The notes beneath the pieces are model-generated. The model did no database searches and was not told where the DNA came from. It saw only the letters and a list, made by a program, of their open reading frames with translations. Positions 51,188 through 61,966 of a DNA stretch of 64,000 bases are shown in pieces. Position 1 is the first letter of the stretch; the number at the start of each line of letters is the position of its first letter. The stretch spans positions 55,870,803-55,934,802 of the forward strand of contig OY997588.1 in assembly GCA_963921825.1 (NCBI GenBank). The letters are read 5' to 3'. The translations under genes and the position numbers were made by a program. Source of the DNA: Erodium maritimum. Lineage: Eukaryota; Streptophyta; Magnoliopsida; Geraniales; Geraniaceae.

Positions 51188-52939
51188 TTTTTTTTTTGAG
51201 TAAATGCAAATTTCATTCCTTTAATAGAGTGAGTGCATGATTGGATACTCGAACGGGTCAAACACGAAAACCTTGTAACTACTGAAACGTCTATGACGTT
51301 TTGTTGAGATGTCGTGGAGGCGACCTAGGACCGACAACCAAATAAACTGAACTACAACAATAACGAAAGACCCACTCAATCCTAACAACGAGAAATTAAA
51401 TGGCAAGAAACATAAACTCCGCTGACAAACACTGCTCAAGGTGGGGGTTGAATACCGCTGGGTCTCCCGAGGGCGACGCTCTACTACGTTGTTAAAACCG
51501 AACATGTGCTTATCAATGGGGAAGGTTTGACAGGTCCTCCTCAGGGGTTCCTTCCTGTCCCTGAGGCCTGCCAAGTGACTGATGGTAGTCGGCGGGGTAG
51601 TGTCCCAGCCCTCGCCCGCCTTGTGGCCCGTTGGCCACCCTAATCTTCCAATGCCAACCCCTTCTATATCTCAGCCCAGCCATACTCCCCAACGGCGGGC
51701 GATGGAACTACAATAGGAAGAGCTCCAGACAACACCCGCCCTCTTCCATCAAACCCTCCATTATAGAATCCTGGGTCCCTAGCAACCGAGTCAGTCGAGG
51801 GCCAACCCCCTGTTGTAGCCCCCAGCATATGTGTGCGTACAAAACACCCCAAGGGGTCAACTGTACACAGATGGTCGGGGCCCAGGGTAGGGAATGGATC
51901 CATGGGTACCCCGCCACCTAACCCGCGACCCAACCCAAACATAGGTAAAGGATCCATGGACAACGGGTCCATCCTTCCCGTGCCTTCATTCGCATCACCG
52001 TCGTGATCACGAGCCGTTCCCTGACGCACCATCCAAGGCCTAGGTCCTGTCCCCAGTGGTCTCCGCATGAAGCCCGACCGAGTCAATGGATAGTCCCCGG
52101 GCCACAGGTTCCTATTTGCCGGACCCGGAAGATGCTCCCATGTCGGGTCGTAGTATACTAAAGGTTCCACCAGGAGAGGCTGAGGGCATCGCCTGCCTAA
52201 TGATCCAAAGCGTCCTTCTCTACGCCCTAGAGGAGGAGAACCAACCCACCCCATAGGGCTCATTCCCTTGTCCGTGAAAAGGGCACGACTGACCCGAGGA
52301 GTGAACCTACCTATCGGCCTGTTCCACGCCAAAACCCTAGGATAAACCAGAGCCCTAGGAAATCCAGTATGGCGCCTGCTCCTCATATGCACCATCATCC
52401 GGCCCAGAGCAAGGTCATGGGTCGATCCAGCCGCACAGCATGGCCGTCGAGAACGAGAAGAGACGCCGAGGCAGACTCCAGGAGTCCACGAGCGCTCCCT
52501 CACAAAACCCCGCCGTGGGGGAGAAGGAAACCTAACCGACCGACCCTGGGAGTAAATCAGACACAGAGACGCACGCCATCGGCGCACAATAGGGACATAG
52601 GTTGGAGAGGATGACCGCGCAGGCAGTGACGATGGAGGGGAGGAGGGGGACGAGAAAATAAAGCTCGGGCTACGGTGCATCTGTGGAGGGGCGGAGAGGA
52701 TGGAGAGGCCAACGAGATACGACGCCGCGGTGTAGAGGATGGGGGGGGGGAGGGGAGGAAGTGGAAGAGGATAGAACAATCAGGGGATACATAAAAGACC
52801 ATGTCGTCGACGCGATCTCCGAAGGGCTCTGCATGGCGGACGCGGCAGGAACATGGGTTAACTCTATGCTAGGGTTAGAGAAGGGTCTCATCAACAGCGA
52901 GTAGAATGGTCTCGACAGCAACAAGTATGGATTTTTTTT
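51188..52939 (-). mobile_element. Retroposon family R1, copy 2 (1.75 kb)
   Basis: It is bounded by the 16-bp TSD, with poly(T) at 51188-51197 (minus-strand end TTAAAGGAATGAAATTTGCA then TTTACTCAAAAAAAAA). Length and both ends match copy 1 (12520-14295), which lacks nothing visible, so 1.75-1.78 kb appears to be the complete unit. No RT. It lies about 200 bp from Harbinger copy 2. Confidence 0.88.
51664..52680 (-). CDS. R1 retroposon ORF (copy 2), 338 aa, unknown
   Basis: The longest intact version runs from the ATG at 52680 (MHRSPSFIFSSPSSPPSS) to a stop at 51664; the frame is open upstream to about 52779 without ATG. The ATG used by copy 1 is ATA here, so translation may start later or not at all. 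The N-terminus is Ser/Pro-rich. 'HDLALGRMM' is present once (three times in copy 1), followed by 'GWVGSPPLGRREGRFGSLGR', 'LLVEPLVYYDPTWEHLPGP', and a C-terminal half with repeated 'MDPLPM', 'MDPFPT', 'VDPLGC'. No known domain, membrane segment or nuclease motif. Conservation of the frame in two dispersed copies suggests the ORF once coded for protein. Confidence 0.45.
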   Translation of the reverse strand: MHRSPSFIFSSPSSPPSSLPARSSSPTYVPIVRRWRASLCLIYSQGRSVRFPSPPRRGFVRERSWTPGVCLGVSSRSRRPCCAAGSTHDLALGRMMVHMRSRRHTGFPRALVYPRVLAWNRPIGRFTPRVSRALFTDKGMSPMGWVGSPPLGRREGRFGSLGRRCPQPLLVEPLVYYDPTWEHLPGPANRNLWPGDYPLTRSGFMRRPLGTGPRPWMVRQGTARDHDGDANEGTGRMDPLSMDPLPMFGLGRGLGGGVPMDPFPTLGPDHLCTVDPLGCFVRTHMLGATTGGWPSTDSVARDPGFYNGGFDGRGRVLSGALPIVVPSPAVGEYGWAEI

Positions 52940-52955
52940 AATTATCGACTTTAAC
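52940..52955. repeat. TSD of retroposon R1 copy 2, right
   Basis: AATTATCGACTTTAAC, the partner of 51172-51187. Confidence 0.92.
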
Positions 52956-53264
52956 AAGTAGTGTACGAAGACATTTTTGCTATCGACATGACTTGAAGAT
53001 TTGATCATTACATCATAAGGTCAAATGCGTTTAGATTTAACCAATAAATTTTGATATTTCAGTTAGTTTCTTGTTTATAAACTAACTTGTCAACCTTTAG
53101 GTAAAATCCATCAATAAGAGTTCAAAAGATACTTGTTTATGAAACAAAATGTTGATTTCTGAGGAGTTTTCTCCTTGGTCTTTGTTTTCTATTCAAAAAC
53201 AAAGTCTTTCAATGCCATTTGCTATTTAAAAAATAAGGAAATTGAGCTATACCATAACAATAAA
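52956..53264. other. AT-rich stretch, no gene
   Basis: Nothing recognised between two retroposons. Confidence 0.5.
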
Positions 53265-53286
53265 GAAAAAACGTGGAATAAAAAAA

Positions 53287-54060
53287 AATCAAGAGTGAAA
53301 AAACTTTCTAGGTCTACGAGAATTCTCACCCCCAAAACCCTAGCCGTCATCGACGACCTCTATGGGTTCGGCTATGGAGGTTGTCGATGGAGCTCTCTCT
53401 TCCTCTTGTTTTCTGTATTGATCCCCTCTCTCAGCAGTCGCCTTCGCCTGCACAATAACTAAAACTTTCCTCCATCCGAGCACAGCCGCCGCTATCCTCA
53501 TCGTGTCCCTCCACGATTGTCAGATCTACGCTTCAACCGAGCGAGCCGCATGTGGTCAGTCTCCTCATCGTCATCGATAGAGATAACACGGAGTCCAGAA
53601 GACTATAATGAACCCTCGGATTTATTCACGAACTGACCTCCACATTTTATCCACTTGGAGAAGGTTGTGGAGCGATACAGTTTGTGGAATTGGGATCCGG
53701 AACCTACCCATCATGACTCGGGACCGACGTTACTTGGCCGTCCTAGGAGGAGAAAGGAAGCAGATCATCTTTCATGTTTTAGGTTCAGTTTTGAATTGTA
53801 AGGATTGTTTTAGTTGGATTTTATGTTGTTGTAGGATTTGGTTTTTAGGTCGTTTAAATTTTTCGTTTCGTACTTTTGAGATGTCGGTAAGGGGATGTCC
53901 TAAGTTAGTATCTGCGAGCATAAGCAGTATTTTTCTATGTGTACATGAGTGCTGGATTGGCTACGGGCAACCACGACACATATCTGGAACTCAAGGCTTT
54001 TACGCCTTACCTTGTATAGTTTATTTCTTGCATTAATGCACTTCCCCGATTACTCGTTTT
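53287..54060 (+). mobile_element. Probable retroposon R3, 0.77 kb
   Basis: The likely TSD is AAAAAACGTGGAATAAAAAA at 53265-53286 against AAAAAACGTGGATAAAAAA at 54061-54078. The body starts after an A-rich run with 'CCCCCAAAACCCTAGCCGTC', like the R1 5' region, and ends with an A-rich tail merging into the TSD. Because the TSD is A-rich, it is less certain than those of R1 and R2. An ORF of about 142 codons (53608-54036) is open but unrecognised. Confidence 0.5.
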
Positions 54061-54078
54061 AAAAAACGTGGATAAAAA

Positions 54079-55056
54079 ATTAATACATAACTATGAAGGT
54101 ATAAAACTACGGACTCAATAGAGAACGAGTCTTAAAGCTTTAGTTGTCGTTATTGTTGGCGATACCTCTTCTCCTTCTTTTTCTTCTCCTACAATCTCGT
54201 CCTATATCTTATTTAGCTCGTCTATGGAGGTACTATCGTCTTTCCATATGGTATACCCTTGATCTGCCTCCAGATTTAGGATTGGTGGTGTTGATTTTTC
54301 GCTACATAAAGGTATGTGCTTATGGGGATTTGTTCTTCGATGAGCGTTAATATAGTGGCCCGAATACACTTTGGTTTGGCTAAAAACATAAACGAAATAG
54401 GGTGTGGAAGGCACGAAAGAGACCCCCACGAAGACGTTAGACGCAAGGGAGAAGGAAAGTCCTGCTCCCATACCTATTGGTTGTGACGAATCATAATCCT
54501 CTACCAGTTGATGTGATCCCTGATCAAATAGTGTATATATCCCCCAGAAAACAATTGATCCCTTCCATAAGACCAAGAGACAGTTAAACAATCTAGTTTA
54601 TTTTAGTTTTAAAGCTTATTTATTTAGCGTTTGCCACATTTACTAATATCGAACTTAAAGCAACTATAGATATAAGTTAGAAGTGTCTATCAGAAATGTC
54701 CATGCACATGACCCCGTTCTTTTTATATCTGTTTTATCTTTGAATGAATGAAACAAAAAGAGTCTAAAATTATAAAGCCAAACTTTTTTTACATAGACAA
54801 AAAAGTAATTTAAGATGTTTAAATAAGTTTAGTGTGTTAATTTAATAATTGGACATAAGAATAAGCCCTTTGTTTGACATGGTGCACAGGTGGGAAAAAA
54901 AGTGTTTGTTCCCAAAAATTCCGTGTCTTGCTTGCTTCTATGAAGGAGAGAAGAATTGATGCAGGAAGGATCTTAATTGGTTAAATGATGTATAAATGTG
55001 TACGTAGTGTAATTAATATGTAGAGAGAGGTTTGTGTTTGTGTAATAAGGGGAGGG
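54079..55056. other. Unassigned stretch
   Basis: No supported gene. 54120-54600 has a mixed composition with a short CTTAAAGCTT / TTTAAAGCTT repeat at its borders (about 54133 and 54610), which might mark another small insertion. 54600-55000 is AT-rich. Confidence 0.35.
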
Positions 55057-55940
55057 GTGGTTTTGAGTTTTGAGATGGAACCATTGAGTAGCCTAATTTG
55101 TGCCTTGTGTCCCCTCCCCTCTACCTTGTATGGGCAGCAAAACCATAGAAGTCCTCAACATCAAATCCTCTTGCCTCCTCTCTACCTTCGTGCCCTCCTC
55201 CTTCTCTATCTCTTGTGTCATGTGGTGTTTCTTCCACTTCAGGGGACCACTGTTCCTCATTCCACTCCTCTCTCTCCTTTCTCTCTCTCTCCCTATATAT
55301 CTCCTTTCAAAAAAGCCCTAACCCACCAGCCGAACAAGGGTATTTCTGGTATTCAGAACATTCATGTTTCGACAGACATGTATACGGTATATATCAATGT
55401 AGAAGATAAACAATAAGCAAGGTGTTCTCGTGGGCTGACACTGATAAGATGGTTGTGATGAGTGAGAGAGAGAGTTAGGGTTGGATAGATTGATGGATAT
55501 GGCTTGCGTGTTTGGAGAGGCATGAGACAAGGCTAATATGGTAGCCTTGTTGCACGCATGGCCATGACACTAGAGCATCAAATGACTTCCTTTTCTATGT
55601 ATTTATTGTTTGTCTATCTATAAGACTATATCTATATCTGTATATGCATGATCCATCCATCCATCCATCTTCATTTCCATCTATCATGATCATGGTGATG
55701 ATGATGATCACTCAACTCACACAAGACCTTTTGGTTTTTGGTCCTCTTCTCCTACACATCCTTCTTGTCCTTTGCTTCTTTTCAGCTTTCCCTTTTCTCA
55801 TTCCCTCTCCTTCAAATGTATGCCTAGTTTTGATACTCTCTCATTCCGGCATTCTACTTCCCTTCTTCTTTTCAATGTATTTGCTTCCTTTCGTTAAAAA
55901 CCCTACTTGGATAATGATATATTTAAAATTACATTAATAA
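55057..55940 (+). other. Transcribed-looking non-coding or short-ORF region
   Basis: CT-rich leader-like sequence (55090-55320) and several short ORFs, none recognised; the longest are of about 119 codons (55057-55416) and 97 codons (55644-55937). A small perfect hairpin CAAGGCTA/TAGCCTTG sits at 55532-55553. (CCAT)n and (GAT)n microsatellites lie at 55655-55705. It could be a non-coding RNA or the promoter/5' region of a gene to the right, but I see no decisive signal. Confidence 0.25.
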
Positions 55941-56703
55941 GTCAGATTGAAAAATAATAACTAATAACCTATTCTGTTTTGGAAAAAGTTTTATTGGAAT
56001 TAAGAGCTCTCATTCCAAACCGTCACATATGGTTATGTTGTCGTCGAAGTCACTACCTCACAGAGTCATGTCGTCACACATGATAGTCGTCCACTTAAAC
56101 CTCCTCCTTCTCAAAGCCCCCATGTTTTTCTCTCTCGCGTCTCTAATTCTCCGTGCCATTGTACCTAAAGACCGGAGCATCTCAGGAAGGATAGCTCCGT
56201 GTTCTTCTGTTGTGGTGGGTCTTCTACTACTCATACTAAATTCTCGCACCGTCATGGTTATGGTCAGGAGTGAGTGTGCGATTGACATCATAGTTGGACC
56301 ACCGGTCCTCACCGTGAAAGACGATCAAGATTTCGTATTAGGTGGCTTTGTGGGTACGCACAATTAGGCAAGTCTGCTACGTAATCTTGCCAGGAAAACT
56401 AGATGTCTTTCGGAATACGGGTCGCTGAGAAGGAACAACATTCAACCCTTAACTAGTTTCCTCTACTAATCATTGTGATCCATGATCGAATCGTGCACTT
56501 TTTACGTAGATTTCATAACCCTCCCCCGAAGACCAAGCAACTGTTATACACTGGTACGTATTTGTTTCAGGCAGAGCTAAGATTTGTTCACTTATAAGTT
56601 TTTTAAATTTATGTTTCTTAACTTTTAGTCTCTTATGTCAAGACTGACTATACCTTAATCATGATTCTAAGATTATTTTATAAAGTTGATATTAATAAAG
56701 ATA
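55941..56703. other. Unassigned stretch
   Basis: An ORF of 112 codons on the plus strand (56029-56367) and one of 84 on the minus (56058-56312) overlap each other. Neither resembles a known protein, so neither is called. Confidence 0.35.
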
Positions 56704-57076
56704 AGAGGAGAAATCTGGTGAGAACCATGTTTTAACGTAGGAACCGCGAGAACCAATCTAAGTCATCCATTTTAAGAATGGATGGATGAGATGCATTTGA
56801 GTAGTTGACTGCAAAAAAACAGCACTTTTTAGAGCACCCACAGTCGTGGGCGAGGAGCACCTGGCGAGATCATCTCGCCGGCGAGGAGCAGGCGAGGTGG
56901 AGGCGAGGAACACGCTGGCGACTTGGGTAGCCGTTAACGACCTCGCCAGCAGATCTCGCTGGCGAGGATGAATCTGATCTCCTCGGGTGGCGCGCCGGCC
57001 GTTGGCGAGCCACACGCTGGCGACACGTGGCCTGGGTCGCTGGCAGCAATTAATTTTTTTTTTCACTTTTCCCCCC

Positions 57077-57084
57077 TATAAATA
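57077..57084 (+). promoter_or_regulatory. TATA box of gene A, copy 3
   Basis: CCCCCTATAAATAAACACC, 80-87 bp before the ATG at 57164, as in the other copies. Confidence 0.6.
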
Positions 57085-57163
57085 AACACCCCAAAACTCA
57101 TTTTACACACACTCAAATTCTCTCTTCTACTACACTTCAAGTCTTATTCAAATTTCTTTCGCC

Positions 57164-58155
57164 ATGTCTTCTTTCGATCTCAACGAGTGGGTTCTCAACT
57201 ATAGGTCGGTGACGGATGAAACTTTGTCCCAAGAGTTTTTGGAGCCTTGCTTTTCCCCCAACCCGACTGTCCAATCCTCTCAAATCCTTTCCGAGCCCGC
57301 CGAAGTACGTCCGTCCGTCCGACAAAGGCCAAAGCAAAGCGTGTCTTATGGACCGACGTGGAGGACTGCAGGTTAGTTCGAGCTTGGATGCACCACTCGT
57401 ACGACTCAGTGCATGGCAACCAGAAGCATAATTTGAAGTACTGGGGGGGCCATCGTTGAGGAAATGGAAGCCACTCGGGGCCCGGATGATCCGATGAGGT
57501 CGGGGAAGCAGTGCAAAGACCACTGGCTGGGGACAAATCCCAAAGTGACGTTCTTCCAAGGGCTGTTTGTGAAGACCTGCAGGGACCACAGGAGCGGCCG
57601 GAACGATGCGGAGATCATGAAGTTGACCGAGGAGCGATACATACAGGCATGTGGTCATCCATTCACATGGAAACACTGGTGGGATCTTGTGAAAGGAGAA
57701 CACACGTGGAATTCTCATTACTTTGCTGTTGACGAGCCCGTTATACAGACACCGGTTACGGAGTTCGATGTCGAAGATTCTACCGACTCCGGCAAGCGCC
57801 CTCGTGAAGACACGCCGGCTGTGAGGACAGTCAGCAAACGACCGGTGCTAATACGGACGGTCAACCCCAGTACAAGAGGCCTATGGGTTGCAAGGCTGCC
57901 AATGCTGCAAGGCTCAGAGGTAAGGGCTCAGCATCATCGTCTAAGGAAGCGGTTGCCGATCGTGTCGAGAGGGCCCATATAGCGGCCAAAGAAGCAAGCC
58001 AAGCCAGGACCATTGAGAAGGCTGCGCAGCTGAAGCTGATGGCATACCAGCAGTGGGTCGAAGCTGAAAAAACCGACACTTCGGGCATGGACCCCGAGCA
58101 GCTACAGGCCCACATGACGCAGCTTAATATTTTGCGCAATCTTATGGCCCAGTGA
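57164..58155 (+). pseudogene. Harbinger gene A (copy 3)
   Basis: The ATG at 57164 gives MSSFDLNEWVLNYRSVTDET. Three frameshifts (near 57300, 57450 and 57830-57880) divide segments that each align with copy 2: 'LVRAWMHHSYDSVHGNQKHN', 'GKQCKDHWLGTNPKVTFFQG', 'FTWKHWWDLVKGEHTWNSHY', 'DSTDSGKRPRED', and the C-terminal coiled coil 'VERAHIAAKEASQARTIEKA' ending ILRNLMAQ and TGA at 58155. This C-terminus, matching copy 1, shows that the copy 2 ending is shifted. SANT-like transposon protein, not functional here. Confidence 0.75.
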
Positions 58156-58401
58156 CTTGTTTTTTTTTTCCAGCTTACCGTACTTGTTTTTTTTTAGTTG
58201 TAATTCAAGATGCCTTTTTAATGAATGTTTTTAAATTTTAATGTTTTGGTAATTTGTTTACTTTAATGGCTTGTTTGAATTTGGTCAAAAAAGATTATTT
58301 TTTTTTACATTATGAGGTCTCCATTATTGGGATGTGTGCCATTATTGCCACAACCACCACAAAATGACCAATATGCCCCCTAGTGGCCGGCGGTTTTGGC
58401 C

Positions 58402-58408
58402 TATAAAT
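58402..58408 (+). promoter_or_regulatory. TATA box of gene B, copy 3
   Basis: GGCCTATAAATGGC, about 109 bp before the ATG at 58511; upstream GGCCGGCGGTTTT is shared with copies 1 and 2. Confidence 0.6.
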
Positions 58409-58510
58409 GGCACCCTTGTCCTCCTTCATTCTTCACATCTCTTCTCCAAATCTCTCTCTATCTCCAATACTTTTGTTCTTCAATTTTTCCTCACTTTCTT
58501 CGAAGCACCA

Positions 58511-58900
58511 ATGGCCGGCGTAGGCTCATACCCGTGGACCAACGAGGAAGAGATGGTGTTGGTCCTATGTTGGCTGCAGGACGCCCGGCCGGGCCCAAAT
58601 CATAGGTATTGGCCGGAATTGTATGCCAATTTTGTCCACAATGCTCCGACCAATTCCCCGCCGAGAACCCAGAAACAGTGTCGAGATCACTAGCAGGAAC
58701 TCGCCCGGAGAATCCACCGGTATGAATTGTGCTACCGTGCAGCAGTTCATAACGCCCCGCCGGGAACTTCCGAGACTCACGTTCGCTCTCAAGCAGTCGC
58801 TGCCCACTACAGTGCCCATCGCAACCATTTCATGAAGATGGGTCTGTGGGAGATCGTTCGAGACCAGTACAAATTCCTGCAGTACATTCACGAGCTGTAG
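58511..58900 (+). pseudogene. Harbinger gene B (copy 3), one internal stop
   Basis: The ATG at 58511 gives MAGVGSYPWTNEEEMVLVLC, WLQDARPGPNHRYWPELYAN, FVHNAPTNSPPRTQKQCRDH, then TAG at codon 61, and QELARRIHRYELCYRAAVHN onward to 'LWEIVRDQYKFLQYIHEL' and TAG at 58898. This is the best-preserved gene B: a single frame of 129 codons with only the codon-61 stop. Trp at 9 and 21, the expected W at 61, and the QCRDH motif fit a SANT-like three-helix fold. If the stop were read as the end, the product would be a 60-residue peptide. Function unknown. Confidence 0.65.
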
Positions 58901-59394
58901 ATCGTGATCGTGTCCTAAAATTAGATTTCGTTTAAGTATGTACTAACTTACCATCTGCGTGCTAATTATATGTATAATTATCGTTAAAGTTTGTTTTAAT
59001 TATCGTATGTGTGGTATATGTATAAATATAATAAAGTTGTGGGTTTATGTTGCAAATTGTTTTTCATTTTTTTAATGTTTTTTCCTCCTTCTCGCCGGCT
59101 GCTCCTCGCCAGCAACACTTTACCCACTACAGACGTCGCTGCCTCCTCGCTGGCGAGATAATTAAAGTTTAATATTTTAAGTCATCTCGCCGGCAGCCGG
59201 CGAGATGATTGTGGATGCTCTTAGTTAGTGGTAAGGGCTTTTTAGTAAAACTATCATATATTTTTTTTAACCAATTCACTAATTTAATTTTTCCCGTTTC
59301 GTTTGAACTCTGATTGGCTTCAAACTTGCGCCATTAGTTTTGTTTTTTTTAAGGGCTTTCATTCAAGATCAGTCATGAATATATTTTGAAGCAC

Positions 59395-60110
59395 GAAAAA
59401 AAATTATTTCGGGGTTGTTTTTTTTGTAAAAAAAATCTGGGTAATTTTTATCAACACGTTGCTCTGGATTTATCAACACTTTTACATTGGTTTTATCAAC
59501 ACTTTACACTGGTTTTATCACCTCATTTTCCAAAACTGATAATGATTTTATCACCTCATCGCGTGCTTTTTATGAACACTAGTTTTATCAACACTAAACA
59601 CTAGGTTTATCATTCAAATTACGTGTGTTTTATCACCCCCATCACATGTTTTTTTGAAGCACGAAATTTTTTTTATTTCGGGGCTGGTTTTGAAAGAAAT
59701 TATATATGGGTAATTTTTATCAACACTTTGCTCTAGGTTTATCAACACTTTACCCTGGTTTTATCAACACTTTACAATGGTTTTATCACCCCATTCTCCA
59801 AAACTGATCATGATTTTTATCATCTCATCACGGGCTTTATATGAACACCAGTTTTATCAACACTAAACACTAGATTTATCATTGAGCTACGTGTTTTTTA
59901 TCACCCCATCACAATTTTTTTTAACAACGTTAAACTCTAGTGTATCACACTTATTATCAAAAATGAAAATGGTTTTTATCACCTCATTATTTGTTTCTTA
60001 TCACCTCATTACATGTTTTTTTTATCAACATTTAGCACTAGTTTGGTACTCCGATATAAAACATTTATTAGTGAACATTTATCAACGTTCAACATTATTT
60101 TTATCACCTT
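59395..60110. repeat. TTTATCAACAC repeat region with a 260-bp duplication
   Basis: Dozens of 'TTTATCAACACTTTACACTG' and 'TTTTATCACCTCAT' units of about 22-24 bp. In addition a block starting CACGAAAAAAAATTATTTCG (59394) is repeated at about 59658. This fills the loop of foldback E10. Confidence 0.85.
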
Positions 60111-60462
60111 GATATAAATTTTTATTTTCGTGCTTCAAAATATATTCATGAGTGATCTTGATTTAAAGCCCTTGAAAAAAGAAAAATATTGGCGCAAGTT
60201 TGAAGTTAATCGGAGTTCAAACGAATCGGGAAATATTAAATTAGTGAATTGGTGAAGAAAAAAATGGACACTTGTCCACATGACACCATGCTAATACAAT
60301 TATGCCCTTAATTGTGTGAGAATAGATGAAATTGGCGTGGATGGGGGTTGGATTGGGGTGATGATGTGACATTTTGATGAGTGTTGGATCATATGTGATA
60401 GTGGCTAGGATTGGTTCTCACGGTTCCTATGTTAAGAGTAGTTCTCAATATATTTCTCCTCT

Positions 60463-61009
60463 AAAAATAATACCAAGCCCACAAAAAACTTATTCATACC
60501 AAAATCTTTCGACACAAAAAATAAAATAAAAAACATTGAATCATTACAATTTTATATACGACCTCTCTCCTCCCCATACAGGCTTTTGTTCTTTAATGAA
60601 TATGACAAAGCAAAGAAGATGTTGCTCATTTGCTGCTTCCATAATTATACTTAGTTTATTAATTTCTAAAGTAGTGGGTATCTTCACATAAATATCTATC
60701 TATTCCTCTTTCTCCAATCTCCATGACTATGAATGACCTCATTGACCTACTCCGATCCTTGTCTATATATGTACGGAGTATGTGTCATGATATACTATAC
60801 TCCAATACTTTTCATATCATGCCATTTATTGTTCAATAGGTGTGTGCTCACAATAAAAGCTAGAATTTAAGAAACCAAAAGTGGGTTAGGGACACCTGAG
60901 TGATTACCATTTACAACAACATAATCATAATGGACTGAACTAGCAAACTACTAGCCCCAATCACCACGGCAGAAAGATTGCTAGTGGCCACCTAGCTATA
61001 GGCTCTTTG
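60463..61009. other. AT-rich stretch, no gene
   Basis: Nothing recognised. Confidence 0.5.
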
Positions 61010-61012
61010 TTA

Positions 61013-61966
61013 GAGCATCCACATCAAGGCGATGCCTGCGAGCGAGGTCGGGACAGGAGCAGAGAAGGAGGATTCGGGGTTCGGGGTTCGGACGGGTGTG
61101 GGGTGTCGCTGGTGCGGGGCGTGCGGGGCGGGGGCGTGGGGGAGAAGGAGAAGGGTCCGGGGCAGAGGGGCGCGAGGCATAAACCATCCCCGATGACTCG
61201 CGCCTCTCTGCTTCGGAGCTGGCCACTCCGGTGGTGACGCGTGGTCCGGCCGGAAAAGAAAAAAAAACAGCAGAGCTGTTTTGGAGAAAAGCACAGTTTT
61301 TTTTTCTGCGTTGATGAAGAAGACGAAATGGAATTAGGTTAGTATGAGAATTAGTTTTAATTAGTATCAAATAGTATTAATTAGTATCAATTAGTATTAA
61401 TTAGTATAAATAGAAATTAGTATTAATCGGGGGAATTAGTATTAATTAGAAGTAGTATTAAAGACAATTAATATAAATGGGAATTAGTATTAAAGGGTAA
61501 TTAATTTTGTAAATAAAATTGATTTTTAAAATAGACATATGATTTTTACGAATAAAAATTTGATTTAAAAATTGATTTGTTAAAATAAAAATGTCAAGGC
61601 CCGCTCGGATATTGAATCGGTCGGGCGGTTACAACTCAAGCGATTCAGACGACTGATATGTTTTTTTTTTAAGTTAGGTAGTTTTTTTTAAGTCATGTAC
61701 TTTTAAAATTTTGTATTTTTATTAATGAAATTTTATTTCTATTTATGCATTTTATTTCTATTTTATTTAGTAGTTGTTGATTTAAAAATAACGTTAACGG
61801 ATTCAGGTAAAAGCTTAATTAATTACACAGTCAGCATTTCTGAAAATCAAGCCCCTCTGATGTGCAACACACTTTTTTTAGGGGGGCAGAACCCTGAACC
61901 CTGCCCAGTCAGCAAAGGGTTCTGCCTTAAGGTTCAGGGTTCTGCCCCCCCTTGATGTGGATGCTC
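61013..61966. mobile_element. Harbinger MITE, 954 bp, no ORF
   Basis: The TSD TTA is at 61010-61012 and 61967-61969. Both ends read GAGCATCCACATCAAGG, a perfect 17-bp inverted repeat. GC-rich left part, AT-rich middle with repeated ATTAGTATTAATTAGTAT (61370-61500), and a palindrome near the right end (GGGGGGCAGAACCCTGAACC at about 61879, inverted at about 61932). Long ORFs in the GC-rich part are not credible. Confidence 0.93.

Larger units (their letters stand above)
56832..59220 (+). mobile_element. Two-gene Harbinger family, copy 3 (complete ends)
   Basis: The TSD TTA is at 56829-56831 and 59221-59223. The left end GAGCACCCACAGTCG and the right end GATTGTGGATGCTC are inverted. Total 2,389 bp. 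Gene A (57164-58155) and gene B (58511-58900) are on the plus strand. No transposase. It is inserted in foldback E10. Confidence 0.92.
56704..60462. mobile_element. Foldback element E10, hosting Harbinger copy 3
   Basis: Left end AGAGGAGAAATCTGGTGAGA then ACC...TAGGAACCGCGAGAACCAATC. The reverse complement of the right end is AGAGGAGAAATATATTGAGA then ACT...TAGGAACCGTGAGAACCAATC. An inner pair of arms (ACTAATTTAATTTTTCCCGT... and AAGGGCTTTCATTCAAGATC) at 59270-59390 is inverted at 60130-60260. Without the Harbinger insertion it is about 1.37 kb. The arms share modules with E6, E8 and E9 ('TTGCGCCA', 'AACTCTGATT'). Confidence 0.75.

Noticed and set aside
55425-55450. GGTGTTCTCGTGGGCTGAC, similar to miR398
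   Set aside because: Too many mismatches to the mature miRNA and no matching star strand or long hairpin nearby.
56029-56367. Overlapping plus and minus ORFs
   Set aside because: No homology recognised, no promoter or splice context; not distinguishable from chance.
61010-61370. ORFs of 76-124 codons in the GC-rich part of the MITE at 61013
   Set aside because: Inside a short non-autonomous element, on both strands, low complexity.
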